IMG/VR virus record: IMGVR_UViG_3300033146_001159
Span: 1-30,693 of that record
DNA length: 30,693 nucleotides
Direction: 5' to 3' (one strand)
From: a virus
Positions 1-7,104 of the stretch are shown here, one piece after another. Under the pieces are notes generated by a model that was not told the DNA's origin, ran no database searches, and worked only from the letters and a program-made list of their open reading frames with translations. Position 1 is the first letter of the stretch. Every line of letters begins with the position of its first letter. The position numbers and the translations under genes are program-made.

Positions 1-34
1 GTATTATTACTCCTTTACCTAGTTAGGAATATTA

Positions 35-105
35 AGTGTATGCTCGGAATCGAACCGAGATAATAAGTTCCACAGACTTACGCCCTACCGTTGGACTACA
101 CACAC
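35..105 (-). tRNA. tRNA-His (anticodon GUG)
   Basis: Read on the minus strand, the segment folds as a cloverleaf: 7-bp acceptor (GTGTGTG with CATACAC), U8-A9, a 4-bp D stem closing the loop AACGGTA, a 5-bp anticodon stem TAAGT/ACTTA with loop CTGTGGA, a 4-nt variable loop, and T arm CTCGG-TTCGATT-CCGAG. The anticodon is GTG, so it should read His codons. No CCA is encoded (the 3' flank is TTAAT), so a host CCA-adding enzyme would be needed. It lies just downstream of the 117-671 gene and may be co-transcribed with it. Oddity: with this fold the base before G1 and the discriminator are both U, so the usual bacterial G-1:C73 pair of tRNA-His is not apparent. Confidence 0.88.
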
Positions 106-116
106 ATATTCTACAA

Positions 117-671
117 TTATCCCACCTCACAACTCCCCAATATCTCATCTAGTGTTCTAGGTGTGTAACCCATCCAAGGTAACATAGCACCCACGTTATA
201 CATTTTAAAGGGAGAATCTTCGCTCCTGTTCTTATCTATAAATTCATTAATCATTTTAGCTTCATTAGTTTCATGAACGTGACCATACAAATGTATCTTT
301 CTACCTCTAAAACTACCGTTATAAGCTATAATAGGGTAATGACTTAACACAAGTTTATGTTCTCCATCTTTAGTTTCTTCATAGTCTACAATTTTAACAA
401 AACACTCTTTATATTCTCTACTTCTAACTCTATCATGGTTTCCTTTAACTAATACCTTTTGACCATTCAATCTTTTAATAATATCAACTGATTTAGGTTT
501 CCATAGAAAATCACCTAGTACATAGACTATATCGCCACTCTGTACGACTTTATTCCAATTAGTTATCATTGTCTCATCCATTTCTTTAACTGTCTCAAAT
601 GGTCTATTATCAAGCCCTATTATATTAGCATGTCCAAAGTGCATATCTGCTATGTAAAATTTATTTGCCAT
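117..671 (-). CDS. calcineurin-like metallophosphoesterase (184 aa)
   Basis: This is a small metal-dependent phosphoesterase of the calcineurin/YfcE-type fold. The full motif set is visible: D9-x-H11 (ADMHFGH), GDF around D54, GNHD at 77-80, SHYP around H111 and GHVH at 130-133, so both metal sites look complete. Length is normal for a stand-alone phosphoesterase. The start is supported by AGAAAGGA about 10 bases upstream. It is the promoter-distal protein gene of the minus-strand run. Substrate is unknown; phage versions may act on nucleic acids, nucleotides or phosphoproteins. A second, larger and unrelated-looking phosphoesterase is encoded at 15134-16408. Confidence 0.9.
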   Translation of the reverse strand: MANKFYIADMHFGHANIIGLDNRPFETVKEMDETMITNWNKVVQSGDIVYVLGDFLWKPKSVDIIKRLNGQKVLVKGNHDRVRSREYKECFVKIVDYEETKDGEHKLVLSHYPIIAYNGSFRGRKIHLYGHVHETNEAKMINEFIDKNRSEDSPFKMYNVGAMLPWMGYTPRTLDEILGSCEVG

Positions 672-690
672 AATTATTTATTCCTTTCTT

Positions 691-1047
691 TTAACTTATA
701 TAAACTCCTGTAGGTGTAAATTCATTAACGATTTTAGCTTTTCTGTCATATTTGATAGCATCTACTTCGTAATTCTTAAACTCAAAATCTAACTCATAAT
801 CCTTAAATAGTATAATATCTCCAATAACATCATTTCCTTCTACATGGGATATATTTTTAACCATTCCTATAACTTCATCCGTTTTATCAAGTTTGCCATA
901 TCGCTCCTTAGAATCATTATATAATAATACAGGAATATCGTTAAACAATCCCTCTTCAAACGCCTTATTAAAAGCATCATCTGTTATCAAACCACCATTA
1001 GGTGTTACACCTATTTGAAATATTTTTACTTTATATTTATTATTCAT
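691..1047 (-). CDS. hypothetical protein (118 aa)
   Basis: Not firmly recognised. It has a good ribosome site (AGAAAGGAATTAATT before ATG) and sits in line with its neighbours. The pattern (a short strand, an 'F..AFEEG.F..IPVLLY' segment, then 'IGMVKNI' and 'IGDI.LF') resembles the small beta-barrel found at the start of phage prohead proteases and similar proteins, and is faintly like residues 40-130 of the protease/scaffold at 21321-22874. No catalytic Ser/His pair is evident, so it is probably not an enzyme. The resemblance is my impression from pattern only. Confidence 0.75.
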   Translation of the reverse strand: MNNKYKVKIFQIGVTPNGGLITDDAFNKAFEEGLFNDIPVLLYNDSKERYGKLDKTDEVIGMVKNISHVEGNDVIGDIILFKDYELDFEFKNYEVDAIKYDRKAKIVNEFTPTGVYIS

Positions 1048-1060
1048 AATTAATTCCTTT

Positions 1061-1408
1061 CTATAAATAGTCAGATATTCTATCCGATAAACTTTCTATA
1101 AGTTCTTTTTTATCTATACTATATCCATCTAAATATTCTTCAAAATATGGCAATTCACACTTTAACTTGTCAAATAAAATAGTTGCTAAATTATCATAAT
1201 CAACCCCATCTACTTCAAAGTCAAACATTGATTGTGGCATGATTTTACCATATAATTTACCACCATTTATAACAACATTTCCTCTACTAGTCACGATACA
1301 TTCTGTTCCACTTTTTAGAATATCAACATCATCTGTGAAGCATGATTTTAATTCTATATCGCCCTCAAATTCAATTCTACTACATGCTTTATATGTTTTC
1401 TTATCCAT
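1061..1408 (-). CDS. hypothetical protein (115 aa)
   Basis: Not recognised. Predicted acidic and soluble, with an N-terminal half rich in beta-type residues (repeated short 'G..' turns around residues 30-60, as in a small beta domain) and a helical C-terminal third (residues 70-115). RBS AAGAAAGGAA precedes ATG by about 9 bases. Packed 13 bases upstream of the 691-1047 gene, so probably same operon. Confidence 0.7.
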   Translation of the reverse strand: MDKKTYKACSRIEFEGDIELKSCFTDDVDILKSGTECIVTSRGNVVINGGKLYGKIMPQSMFDFEVDGVDYDNLATILFDKLKCELPYFEEYLDGYSIDKKELIESLSDRISDYL

Positions 1409-1468
1409 TACATTATTTCCTTTCTTAATAAATCTAACATTTTCTTCGCAATTTGTGATGTTTACGAA

Positions 1469-1825
1469 TTAATCTTCTTTAATAACTTTCCTTTTATATT
1501 CAATGTCAGGCTCTATTTCACCTTTTATTTGTTTTATTATATCTATTTTTTTCATTTCTAAGAACCCTAATAATTCAAATGCATGGAACCCATCATTTGT
1601 TGCATTAAAACACATTTGACCATTTTTTTTGTGGATAACTTCTAATGTGTACTTCTTGTTGTAGTCATTGTTTACGTCAAAATCATCCTCTAAAATTCTT
1701 ATTGCCTTTCCTAATCCTTGACATATGCCATGATTTACCAATGCTTCTCCGTCTTCTGGTTCTCCATCAAATGTATAATTTTTTAATTGTCCTCTTAAAT
1801 ACTCAATTTTTTCTTTTATACTCAT
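1469..1825 (-). CDS. hypothetical protein (118 aa)
   Basis: Not recognised. The reading frame opens upstream at 1852, but a strong ribosome site (GAAGGAGAATAAG) lies directly before the internal ATG at 1823-1825, so I place the start there (protein begins MSIKEKIEYLRGQ). An N-terminal helix (residues 2-17), a central 'YTLEVIHKKNGQ' strand pair and a helical segment near 'HAFELLGFLEMKK' are visible. No catalytic motif. Confidence 0.72.
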   Translation of the reverse strand: MSIKEKIEYLRGQLKNYTFDGEPEDGEALVNHGICQGLGKAIRILEDDFDVNNDYNKKYTLEVIHKKNGQMCFNATNDGFHAFELLGFLEMKKIDIIKQIKGEIEPDIEYKRKVIKED

Positions 1826-1884
1826 CTTATTCTCCTTCGCAATTGTTTTCATCTGTTAACTAGCTTCATAATAAATTCAATATT

Positions 1885-2172
1885 TTATCTCATATCGTCA
1901 TGGTCTAAAATTTCTGACACTTGAATATCAATCATCATTTCAGATATATCTATTTCTTGACCACAATTAGAGCAAGTATCATATGTTAGTCTTTTATAAC
2001 AAATAGGACATTCGAGATAAAGACTAGTTATAATTACTTCTGGTTTTATTTTTGTTTTTATCGCCTTTTTAAAATTTGGTCTATCTCTATTCAAATTAGA
2101 GTAACATCCTATACATGGAAAATTACTTACGTCATTCCCCTTTGTGTGCATACAATCTTTACATTTTCCCAT
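1885..2172 (-). CDS. zinc-ribbon protein (95 aa)
   Basis: Two zinc-binding modules are visible: C4-x2-C7 with C20-x2-C23 at the N-terminus (GKCKDCMHT...CIGC), and CPIC...CSNC at about residues 55-72. Such small double zinc-ribbon proteins are common in phage early regions and may bind nucleic acid or protein, but no specific role can be read. RBS AGAAAGGGAAACATA before ATG. The gene follows a short spacer containing a palindrome at 2218-2237. Confidence 0.75.
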   Translation of the reverse strand: MGKCKDCMHTKGNDVSNFPCIGCYSNLNRDRPNFKKAIKTKIKPEVIITSLYLECPICYKRLTYDTCSNCGQEIDISEMMIDIQVSEILDHDDMR

Positions 2173-2217
2173 TATGTTTCCCTTTCTGTAAATAAAAGTC
2201 TGATTTTATTCATCTCA

Positions 2218-2237
2218 AACCACTATATGTAGTGGTT
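2218..2237. promoter_or_regulatory. palindrome AACCACTA-TATG-TAGTGGTT
   Basis: A perfect 8-bp inverted repeat around a 4-base centre lies in the 122-base gap between the genes at 1885-2172 and 2295-2546. A degenerate echo (CTACATGTAATGGTTG) follows at about 2254-2270. It is not followed by a T-run on either strand, so it is a poor intrinsic terminator. It could be an operator or an mRNA hairpin. Confidence 0.4.
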
Positions 2238-2294
2238 CACTTGTATAGCACATACTACATGTAATGGTTGTATTTATCCAAATGAGTTTCAAAC

Positions 2295-2546
2295 TTATTT
2301 AGCCACAATTATTATGTCTAAATCTACTTCTGTGTCATTTCTCAACATTATATCATCATTGAATTCAGATACGGTATCATAATTAACCATTCTTCCTTTT
2401 TCTCCATCGCTCAAACAAGTCCCATACACTCCTCCATTAAAACGTCCAAATATCCACAATCCATCATCTCCTTGTATTGCTACAGGGAAGTCTTTTTCCT
2501 CAAATTTTTTACATTTCGTTTTTTTTGTTTCTTTAATTTTAATCAT
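2295..2546 (-). CDS. hypothetical protein (83 aa)
   Basis: Not recognised. The protein has a basic N-terminus (KIKETKKTKCKK) followed by an SH3-like pattern of short strands ('FPVAIQGDDGLWIFGRF'). It overlaps the end of the upstream gene (2539-2946) by 8 bases. Its ribosome site GGGAGGAAAATAAAA lies inside that gene, so the pair is probably translationally coupled. Confidence 0.7.
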   Translation of the reverse strand: MIKIKETKKTKCKKFEEKDFPVAIQGDDGLWIFGRFNGGVYGTCLSDGEKGRMVNYDTVSEFNDDIMLRNDTEVDLDIIIVAK

Positions 2547-2946
2547 TTTTATTTTCCTCCCAAAATTTATCTTCTAATATTTTGTTTTCTATGTCACAGT
2601 ATACTTGACATTCTTCTTTGGTTCTGAATATTTTATCTTCTGAATACACAGTCCCACTTCCAACGCCAGTTGCAAATAACATATATGAATTCTCTCTGTG
2701 GTCTCTAAATATTTTAGCTTGTACTTCCCCTATTTGTGACCTAGCATTACTTGGTTTTTTTAAATAAAGAGTTCTATGCTCTCCCCTATTTCCATGACAT
2801 CTTGGGCAAGTAATTTTGTCATCATTTTTAAGTTCAACTTCTCCACTCCCATTGCAATATTTGCATGGATTTAATATTATATTTTTTACTTCTGTCTTAG
2901 TATACCACACTTTTTCTCCTAAGTCGAACTTTGTTTCTAATTTCAT
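2539..2946 (-). CDS. protein with DnaJ-type zinc motif (135 aa)
   Basis: Residues 28-57 carry CKYCNGSGEV and CPRCHGNRG, the CxxCxGxG pairs typical of the DnaJ central zinc domain (one pair is degenerate). No J domain or other chaperone part is present, so only the zinc-binding module is supported. The C-terminal half (residues 70-135) has no recognisable fold. ATG is preceded by GAAAGGGAA. The stop overlaps the next gene. Role unknown. Confidence 0.72.
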   Translation of the reverse strand: MKLETKFDLGEKVWYTKTEVKNIILNPCKYCNGSGEVELKNDDKITCPRCHGNRGEHRTLYLKKPSNARSQIGEVQAKIFRDHRENSYMLFATGVGSGTVYSEDKIFRTKEECQVYCDIENKILEDKFWEENKND

Positions 2947-2964
2947 AATATATTCCCTTTCGCA

Positions 2965-3513
2965 TTAGTAAAACCTACATTTATCAACTATTTTCCATAT
3001 TCCATCATTTACATATGTTTCTACCAACTCTTTAGTATAATCCAAAGAACAACCATTTTTGCTATGCCCTTTTAACAACTCTGTCCAAAACAATACTACT
3101 TTATTACCTTCTTCTAAACTAACATAATATTCGTCACAACTTGAATTCGTACTTATTTTAATGATCTCTCCAATTTTAAATTCAAACTTATCTTCTTCTA
3201 TAACCTTATCTTCTTTATACAACCCCATTGAATCACTCAAACTTTTTAATTCAATACCAATAAGATTAGTTTTAACAGATATAAACTTTTTAAGTTCAGC
3301 TTTGCCATAACCATTACATTCCATATATTCACAAACATTATCGTCTTCACTATCCCATAGTGTTAATTCGCTACCATATTCAAGTAAGAATACACTAATT
3401 ATATCCATAGTTCCTGTTGTTGTTAAATTAAATTGATACTCCTCTTCCATTCCATTTTCTGCAAGTTCGTAATTTAAATCCTCTACTACTTCTAATAACT
3501 CTCTTGTATTCAT
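2965..3513 (-). CDS. hypothetical protein (182 aa)
   Basis: Not recognised. The frame extends to 3531, but the ATG at 3511-3513 is preferred: GAGGAAATATAA lies 8 bases upstream, and the stop codon of the small gene 3515-3688 ends one base before it, giving a stop/start junction. The protein is acidic. Residues 1-20 form a helix, and the C-terminal third has strand-like hydrophobic blocks ('YYVSLEEGNKVVLFW'). Confidence 0.7.
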   Translation of the reverse strand: MNTRELLEVVEDLNYELAENGMEEEYQFNLTTTGTMDIISVFLLEYGSELTLWDSEDDNVCEYMECNGYGKAELKKFISVKTNLIGIELKSLSDSMGLYKEDKVIEEDKFEFKIGEIIKISTNSSCDEYYVSLEEGNKVVLFWTELLKGHSKNGCSLDYTKELVETYVNDGIWKIVDKCRFY

Positions 3514-3514
3514 T

Positions 3515-3688
3515 TTATATTTCCTCATCAAATATTAATAACTCATTTTTATCGGTTGCCAGATCAATTAACTCTTTTTGTGATAAACTCTTATGCTTTT
3601 TATAAAATCCATATCTAACACTATACATAATATTACCATCTGTAAAACTTTTGTATCTTGTAAATAAATTCTTAAAGTTTAATTTCAT
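3515..3688 (-). CDS. small hypothetical protein (57 aa)
   Basis: A short gene easily missed by length cut-offs. The ATG at 3686-3688 is preceded by AGAAAGGTAAAATAAATT, the standard ribosome site of this operon. The protein begins MKLNFKNLFTRYK and ends LLIFDEEI. Its last codons double as the ribosome site of the next gene (GAGGAAATATAA then A then ATG). Basic N-terminus and acidic end; no known domain. Confidence 0.65.
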   Translation of the reverse strand: MKLNFKNLFTRYKSFTDGNIMYSVRYGFYKKHKSLSQKELIDLATDKNELLIFDEEI

Positions 3689-3764
3689 AATTTATTTTAC
3701 CTTTCTAATATTTAATCAAATCCACCTAACAGCTTGAATTGCCTTTCGACATTGAAACCATGCC

Positions 3765-3935
3765 TTAATTCATTATAATATCTAAGAATATATTAATAAT
3801 TATTAGTATAAATATTACAAAAAAAGTTACCGCCATAATTTCGCTTTTTAATATAAGTGCCAAAGGATAAAGTATTATCATTGAAATAAAAAAAATATAA
3901 AAAGTAATATCTATTATAAACCTTACCTTAATCAT
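3765..3935 (-). CDS. small two-helix membrane protein (56 aa)
   Basis: A short gene with a strong ribosome site (TAGGAGGTTAAGTT before ATG at 3933-3935). Almost the whole protein is hydrophobic. Residues 6-28 and 33-54 are predicted transmembrane helices separated by a short polar turn (K30-S-E). It could be an accessory lysis (holin/antiholin-like) or superinfection-type protein, but position gives no proof. The 76 bases between this gene and 3688 show no feature I can support. Confidence 0.6.
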   Translation of the reverse strand: MIKVRFIIDITFYIFFISMIILYPLALILKSEIMAVTFFVIFILIIINIFLDIIMN

Positions 3936-3982
3936 AACTTAACCTCCTATAAAAACTATCTTTCTCCTTTTAGACTCCTGTT

Positions 3983-4210
3983 TTATTTCACACCATATAC
4001 ATTAATAATTTCAGCTGTGTCACATGTTTTTAATCGCATATCATCATCATATGCCTCTTTGTAATATGCCAAACTAGCGTAAAAACATTCTCTATTATCA
4101 TTGATAATATCCGTTGATGGTAAGTCTGGGTGAGATATTTCTACTGCCATTTTGCTGTAATTACCATCAATCACCTCGTTAAATTTTCTTATAAAGTCTT
4201 GTTTATTCAT
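3983..4210 (-). CDS. hypothetical protein (75 aa)
   Basis: Not recognised. Begins MNKQDFIRKFNEVIDG with an amphipathic N-terminal helix; acidic overall. The ribosome site is GTTAGGTGATGAGAT before ATG. The gap to the upstream gene is only 10 bases, so they are probably co-translated. Confidence 0.68.
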   Translation of the reverse strand: MNKQDFIRKFNEVIDGNYSKMAVEISHPDLPSTDIINDNRECFYASLAYYKEAYDDDMRLKTCDTAEIINVYGVK

Positions 4211-4220
4211 ATCTCATCAC

Positions 4221-4595
4221 CTAACTTTCAAATATTTCTTCGATAGCAGCAACATCAAAGTTTTTTACAAACTGTTCTATATTAAGCAACATTTCTTCAA
4301 TGGTATTACAACTATCATTATGACATTCATATTCAGCCATTCCTCTAGCTAATTGATGCAATCTTCCATAATAACCTTTGAATACCCATTCATCGACTTT
4401 ATGTGTTTTGGCAACCATCATTTTTTTACCAGATTTGGTAGTTTTCTTAATTTTAACAACTTTTCCGTTCTGATCTACTACTTTTTTATTGACACTCTCC
4501 CACTTATATAATACATAATTTTTAGCAGTTTTGTTATCAATTGCATATCCATTTTTTAAGTCAATTAACTTTTTACCTTTTTCCACGCTACACAT
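4221..4595 (-). CDS. hypothetical protein (124 aa)
   Basis: Not firmly recognised. The protein has a lysine-rich central part (residues 38-68, 'VKIKKTTKSGKKMMVAKTHK') and then 'YYGRLHQLARGMAEYE', a layout common to small phage proteins of unknown function in Gram-positive hosts that describe a 'GYYG.L...L' motif. The basic block suggests nucleic-acid contact, but this is inference. RBS AAAGGATGGTATG precedes the start. Confidence 0.7.
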   Translation of the reverse strand: MCSVEKGKKLIDLKNGYAIDNKTAKNYVLYKWESVNKKVVDQNGKVVKIKKTTKSGKKMMVAKTHKVDEWVFKGYYGRLHQLARGMAEYECHNDSCNTIEEMLLNIEQFVKNFDVAAIEEIFES

Positions 4596-4613
4596 TTTTA
4601 CATACCATCCTTT

Positions 4614-4775
4614 TTAATCTATCCATTGACCGGTTACATTTAATTTTCCATCAATAATACCTTGCTCAATTAATTCATCAATGCTAATATCTAATTCTAT
4701 AATAAATTTACGCCTATCATTATAACAGGTTTCTCCTTTTGTCTTCTTTAATGCGTATATCAAATACTCCAACAT
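4614..4775 (-). CDS. small hypothetical protein (53 aa)
   Basis: A short gene with the ribosome site GGAGATGTTATAG before ATG (4773-4775). It begins MLEYLIYALKKTKGE and ends NVTGQWID. Helical N-terminal half and acidic middle. It is the first protein gene after the tRNA-like RNA and could share the promoter at 5044-5072. Confidence 0.6.
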   Translation of the reverse strand: MLEYLIYALKKTKGETCYNDRRKFIIELDISIDELIEQGIIDGKLNVTGQWID

Positions 4776-4829
4776 CTATAACATCTCCTTTACAATTTTA
4801 ATCAATAAGCTATTCCTAATAATATTTTT

Positions 4830-4868
4830 GATAGATAATATGGTCTAATTTTCACCCAATTATCTATC
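4830..4868 (-). other. stem-loop between tRNA-like gene and 4614-4775
   Basis: GATAGATAA (4830-4838) and TTATCTATC (4860-4868) form a perfect 9-bp stem, extended inside by TGG/CCA around an AT-rich loop. No T-run follows on the minus strand, so it looks like an RNA hairpin (processing, stability or attenuation) between the tRNA-like RNA and the next gene. The rest of 4776-4935 shows nothing else I can support. Confidence 0.45.
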
Positions 4869-4935
4869 GGATTAATAAAAGGAGTGTTACTATAAAGAAA
4901 GCAACTTTTATACGATAAATCTAATCATCATATAA

Positions 4936-5015
4936 AGGGTTATCACGGAATCGAACCATGCTAATTATCATTATATATATCAACTATTGATAACCAACCA
5001 CTAAGGATATAACCC
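4936..5015 (-). tRNA. atypical tRNA or tRNA-like RNA, anticodon uncertain
   Basis: On the minus strand there is a perfect 7-bp acceptor stem (GGGTTAT/ATAACCC) and a convincing T arm (CATGG-TTCGATT-CCGTG). The rest is irregular. The D arm closes with only two sure pairs (CC/GG around TTAGTGGTT), and position 8 is not U. Two folds compete for the middle: a class II form with loop AATAGTT (anticodon UAG, Leu, but A at position 33) and a long variable region, or a stem TTATC/GATAA enclosing 19 nt followed by a normal 4-nt variable loop. A promoter lies 30-57 bases upstream. No CCA is encoded. It may be a diverged tRNA or a tRNA-like decoy. Confidence 0.6.
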
Positions 5016-5043
5016 ATTTGTTTCAACTAAATATCACTAAACA

Positions 5044-5072
5044 AGTGTAACATATTTCAATTATTTTGTCAA
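5044..5072 (-). promoter_or_regulatory. sigma-A promoter for tRNA-like RNA
   Basis: On the minus strand: TTGACA (5067-5072), a 17-base spacer, then TACACT (5044-5049). The predicted RNA start is near 5037, about 20 bases before the tRNA-like RNA at 5015. It would also drive the small genes downstream. Confidence 0.75.
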
Positions 5073-5099
5073 CACCTATTATAAATATTTCAGTAATAT

Positions 5100-5444
5100 T
5101 TACAAATACTCTGCTAAATCTTTTTCCAATAGTCTTATTTTAGCACCTAACTTTCTATTTTCTCTAACTTTAATCTTTAATCTAATATCATGTAACAAAT
5201 CTAACAATGGAATACCATTAGTTTCTAACATATCTGAATTAATATCAAATTTATTATTTGCTAACATTACATTAATTAATATATCATATTTTCTCAAATC
5301 TACTAATGACATAATTTGAACATGTAAATCTAATCCATTGTAAGTAAATTTACCACTTGTTTTAAACTCTAGTATAGATTCATCAATGATTTTTGATCTT
5401 AATTCATCTAGCTTCTCTTGTAATATTATATCTCTATGTATCAT
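5100..5444 (-). CDS. hypothetical protein (114 aa)
   Basis: Not recognised. Almost entirely helical, with heptad-like leucine/isoleucine spacing at residues 3-28 and 85-114 and a short strand segment at 'KFTYNGLDLHVQI'. Probably a small oligomeric protein. RBS AAGAAAGGAATAAATA before ATG. It follows the lysis genes and precedes the tRNA promoter. Confidence 0.68.
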   Translation of the reverse strand: MIHRDIILQEKLDELRSKIIDESILEFKTSGKFTYNGLDLHVQIMSLVDLRKYDILINVMLANNKFDINSDMLETNGIPLLDLLHDIRLKIKVRENRKLGAKIRLLEKDLAEYL

Positions 5445-5475
5445 TATTTATTCCTTTCTTATTCACGTATAATCC

Positions 5476-6219
5476 CTACTTTCTAAACTGTACACCATCA
5501 ACCTCTATTACTAATTCATATTTATTAAACCATGATTGCATACTATCTGATGTATAATCTTTATTATTAAATATCCATGCACCACCCGATAAATCATATC
5601 TAAGTGCTTCGGCAACAGCAGCTATTGTGTCATCAGATGGTGTTTTATATAGATTCAATGATGGAGAAAACTGCAATCCACCATTAGTATCAAATATAAC
5701 ATCATTAAGATTGTTAGGATATCTAATATCATTTACTCTATTAATAATTATACTAGCCACCATTAGTCTACATAGTTGAGATTCACCACCTGCCTCATGT
5801 TGTACGAGCATACATAGTGTTTCAAATTCACTTTGGGTATAGTTTATCCGACTTTGATTTAAATTCTCTGTACGGACTTGTGATAGCGTTATATTAATAC
5901 TTTTTAAGTCAGTTTCTATAGTATTTATATTATTTATTAAACTTTCAAATTCCGACTTAATATTTATAATTTCAACTTCTAAATCAGAATTTGAATAGAT
6001 CAATGTCGATTGAGCATAATTCATATCATCTATCCTGTTAACTGTTTCGACTTGATATTCATTTATTTTATTATTTAATGAATATAATTTTATAATGAGT
6101 ATAAACAATATTACAAATATTATCAATACACCACCAAAAATGGTTAATACTCCATCATATAAATCTATATTGTTTAATTTTTCTGACATCCATTTTTTGA
6201 TTAAATTTATTGTTTTCAA
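5476..6219 (-). CDS. membrane-anchored SleB-like cell wall hydrolase (247 aa)
   Basis: The C-terminal half (about residues 128-225) matches the Hydrolase_2/SleB family, peptidoglycan-cleaving enzymes known from spore cortex lysis. It has an 'LVQHEAGGES' block with the expected catalytic Glu (E142), 'VASIIINRV' and 'FSPSLNL.....P'. The N-terminus carries one strong transmembrane helix (about residues 22-46), followed by a coiled-coil stretch (47-120), so the enzyme would be tethered to the membrane with the catalytic part outside. The start is TTG at 6217-6219, supported by GGAGG upstream. It sits directly after the amidase and holin candidate, completing a lysis cassette with two different wall enzymes. 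It could alternatively be a spanin-like or virion protein. Confidence 0.85.
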   Translation of the reverse strand: MKTINLIKKWMSEKLNNIDLYDGVLTIFGGVLIIFVILFILIIKLYSLNNKINEYQVETVNRIDDMNYAQSTLIYSNSDLEVEIINIKSEFESLINNINTIETDLKSINITLSQVRTENLNQSRINYTQSEFETLCMLVQHEAGGESQLCRLMVASIIINRVNDIRYPNNLNDVIFDTNGGLQFSPSLNLYKTPSDDTIAAVAEALRYDLSGGAWIFNNKDYTSDSMQSWFNKYELVIEVDGVQFRK

Positions 6220-6234
6220 AATATAAAGCCTCCA

Positions 6235-6834
6235 TTAATCTAAGAAACCTAATCTATCCAACATGACAACACATTCTTCTCTAGACATATTTTCTTGTGG
6301 ATTAGTTCCATCTGTTATGTTTTTTTTGATAGCTTTCTCCCATGATTCTTTTGCCCATTCACTCGGCGTTGTAATATTATTTTCGTTTATCATATCTTCC
6401 TCGCATTCTATAAATCTATCAATTTTAACATTCATTCCCGGGCATGTTTTAGGATTATCATCTCTATGGAATCTCCATATAAGCTTTCTTCCTAACATTT
6501 TTTCAGCCTCTAATTTGCATTTAACAACTTCTCTAATCATATCTTGTGATGGTATATGTATATCAAAATCACCAACCATACAATGTGATAATGCTATTGT
6601 ATTCATTTCGTTGTCATTACAATGCGCTCCTTTATATTTTACATCTCTCCCAATATATGTAATCAATTTACCATTATCATATTCAGTGCCTTTATTATAA
6701 GCTACAGTACCGAATTTTCGTACATTTATGTGATAATTTATAACTCCTTGCCAATTATTTGAATTAGGATTGTCTACCGTTGCTGAATGATGTACCATAT
6801 AATACTTAATTTTATCTAGTGATCTTGTTTTCAT
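6235..6834 (-). CDS. endolysin: N-acetylmuramoyl-L-alanine amidase (199 aa)
   Basis: An Amidase_2 (PGRP-like) domain covers about residues 5-140. Zinc ligands are visible as H15 (in VHHSAT), H123 (in RFHRDDNP) and C131 (in KTCPG). The last 45 residues (SEWAKESWEKAI...DGT.P....REECVVMLDRLG) form one copy of an SLH-like wall-binding motif often found at the end of endolysins of Gram-positive phages. There is no signal peptide, so export depends on a holin. The ATG lies one base after the stop of the upstream membrane protein gene (6836-7102), and the ribosome site AAGGAGAAAATTTAAA is inside that gene, so the two are coupled. Cleaves the bond between muramic acid and L-alanine during host lysis. 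Confidence 0.93.
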   Translation of the reverse strand: MKTRSLDKIKYYMVHHSATVDNPNSNNWQGVINYHINVRKFGTVAYNKGTEYDNGKLITYIGRDVKYKGAHCNDNEMNTIALSHCMVGDFDIHIPSQDMIREVVKCKLEAEKMLGRKLIWRFHRDDNPKTCPGMNVKIDRFIECEEDMINENNITTPSEWAKESWEKAIKKNITDGTNPQENMSREECVVMLDRLGFLD

Positions 6835-6835
6835 T

Positions 6836-7102
6836 TTAAATTTTCTCCTTAGTTAGTTTATTTTTGATAAATGATACTAATATACTTATTAATGTAATTA
6901 CATTTACTATAGGTACACAACATATTAACCCTACTATAAATGTATCTAATCTAAGTTGATTAATACCATCTACACTACCTTTATGTATTGTCACCATTTC
7001 ATCTACTGATTGCCCATCGAACATATAATCGTACATAATTCTAATATTTGCTAGTGTTACTAAAATGTAAATCACCCAAATTACAAATTGAATATTATTC
7101 AT
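6836..7102 (-). CDS. holin candidate, two-helix membrane protein (88 aa)
   Basis: Two hydrophobic segments (about residues 5-25 and 53-80) flank a polar loop, and the C-terminus is lysine-rich (KNKLTKEKI), as in class II holins. The gene is coupled to the endolysin gene (stop and start one base apart). Family is not recognised, so the holin call rests on size, topology and place. Its ATG comes two bases after the end of the upstream coiled-coil frame (7105-7400). Confidence 0.7.
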   Translation of the reverse strand: MNNIQFVIWVIYILVTLANIRIMYDYMFDGQSVDEMVTIHKGSVDGINQLRLDTFIVGLICCVPIVNVITLISILVSFIKNKLTKEKI

Positions 7103-7104
7103 AT

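Noticed and set aside
1149-1172. TTGACA-like box on the minus strand within the 1061-1408 gene
   Set aside because: No acceptable -10 box lies 16-18 bases downstream, and it is inside a coding region.
6263-6700. A 145-codon plus-strand frame opposite the amidase gene
   Set aside because: It is a shadow of the amidase reading frame, with no ribosome site and a biased hydrophobic composition typical of antisense frames in AT-rich genes.
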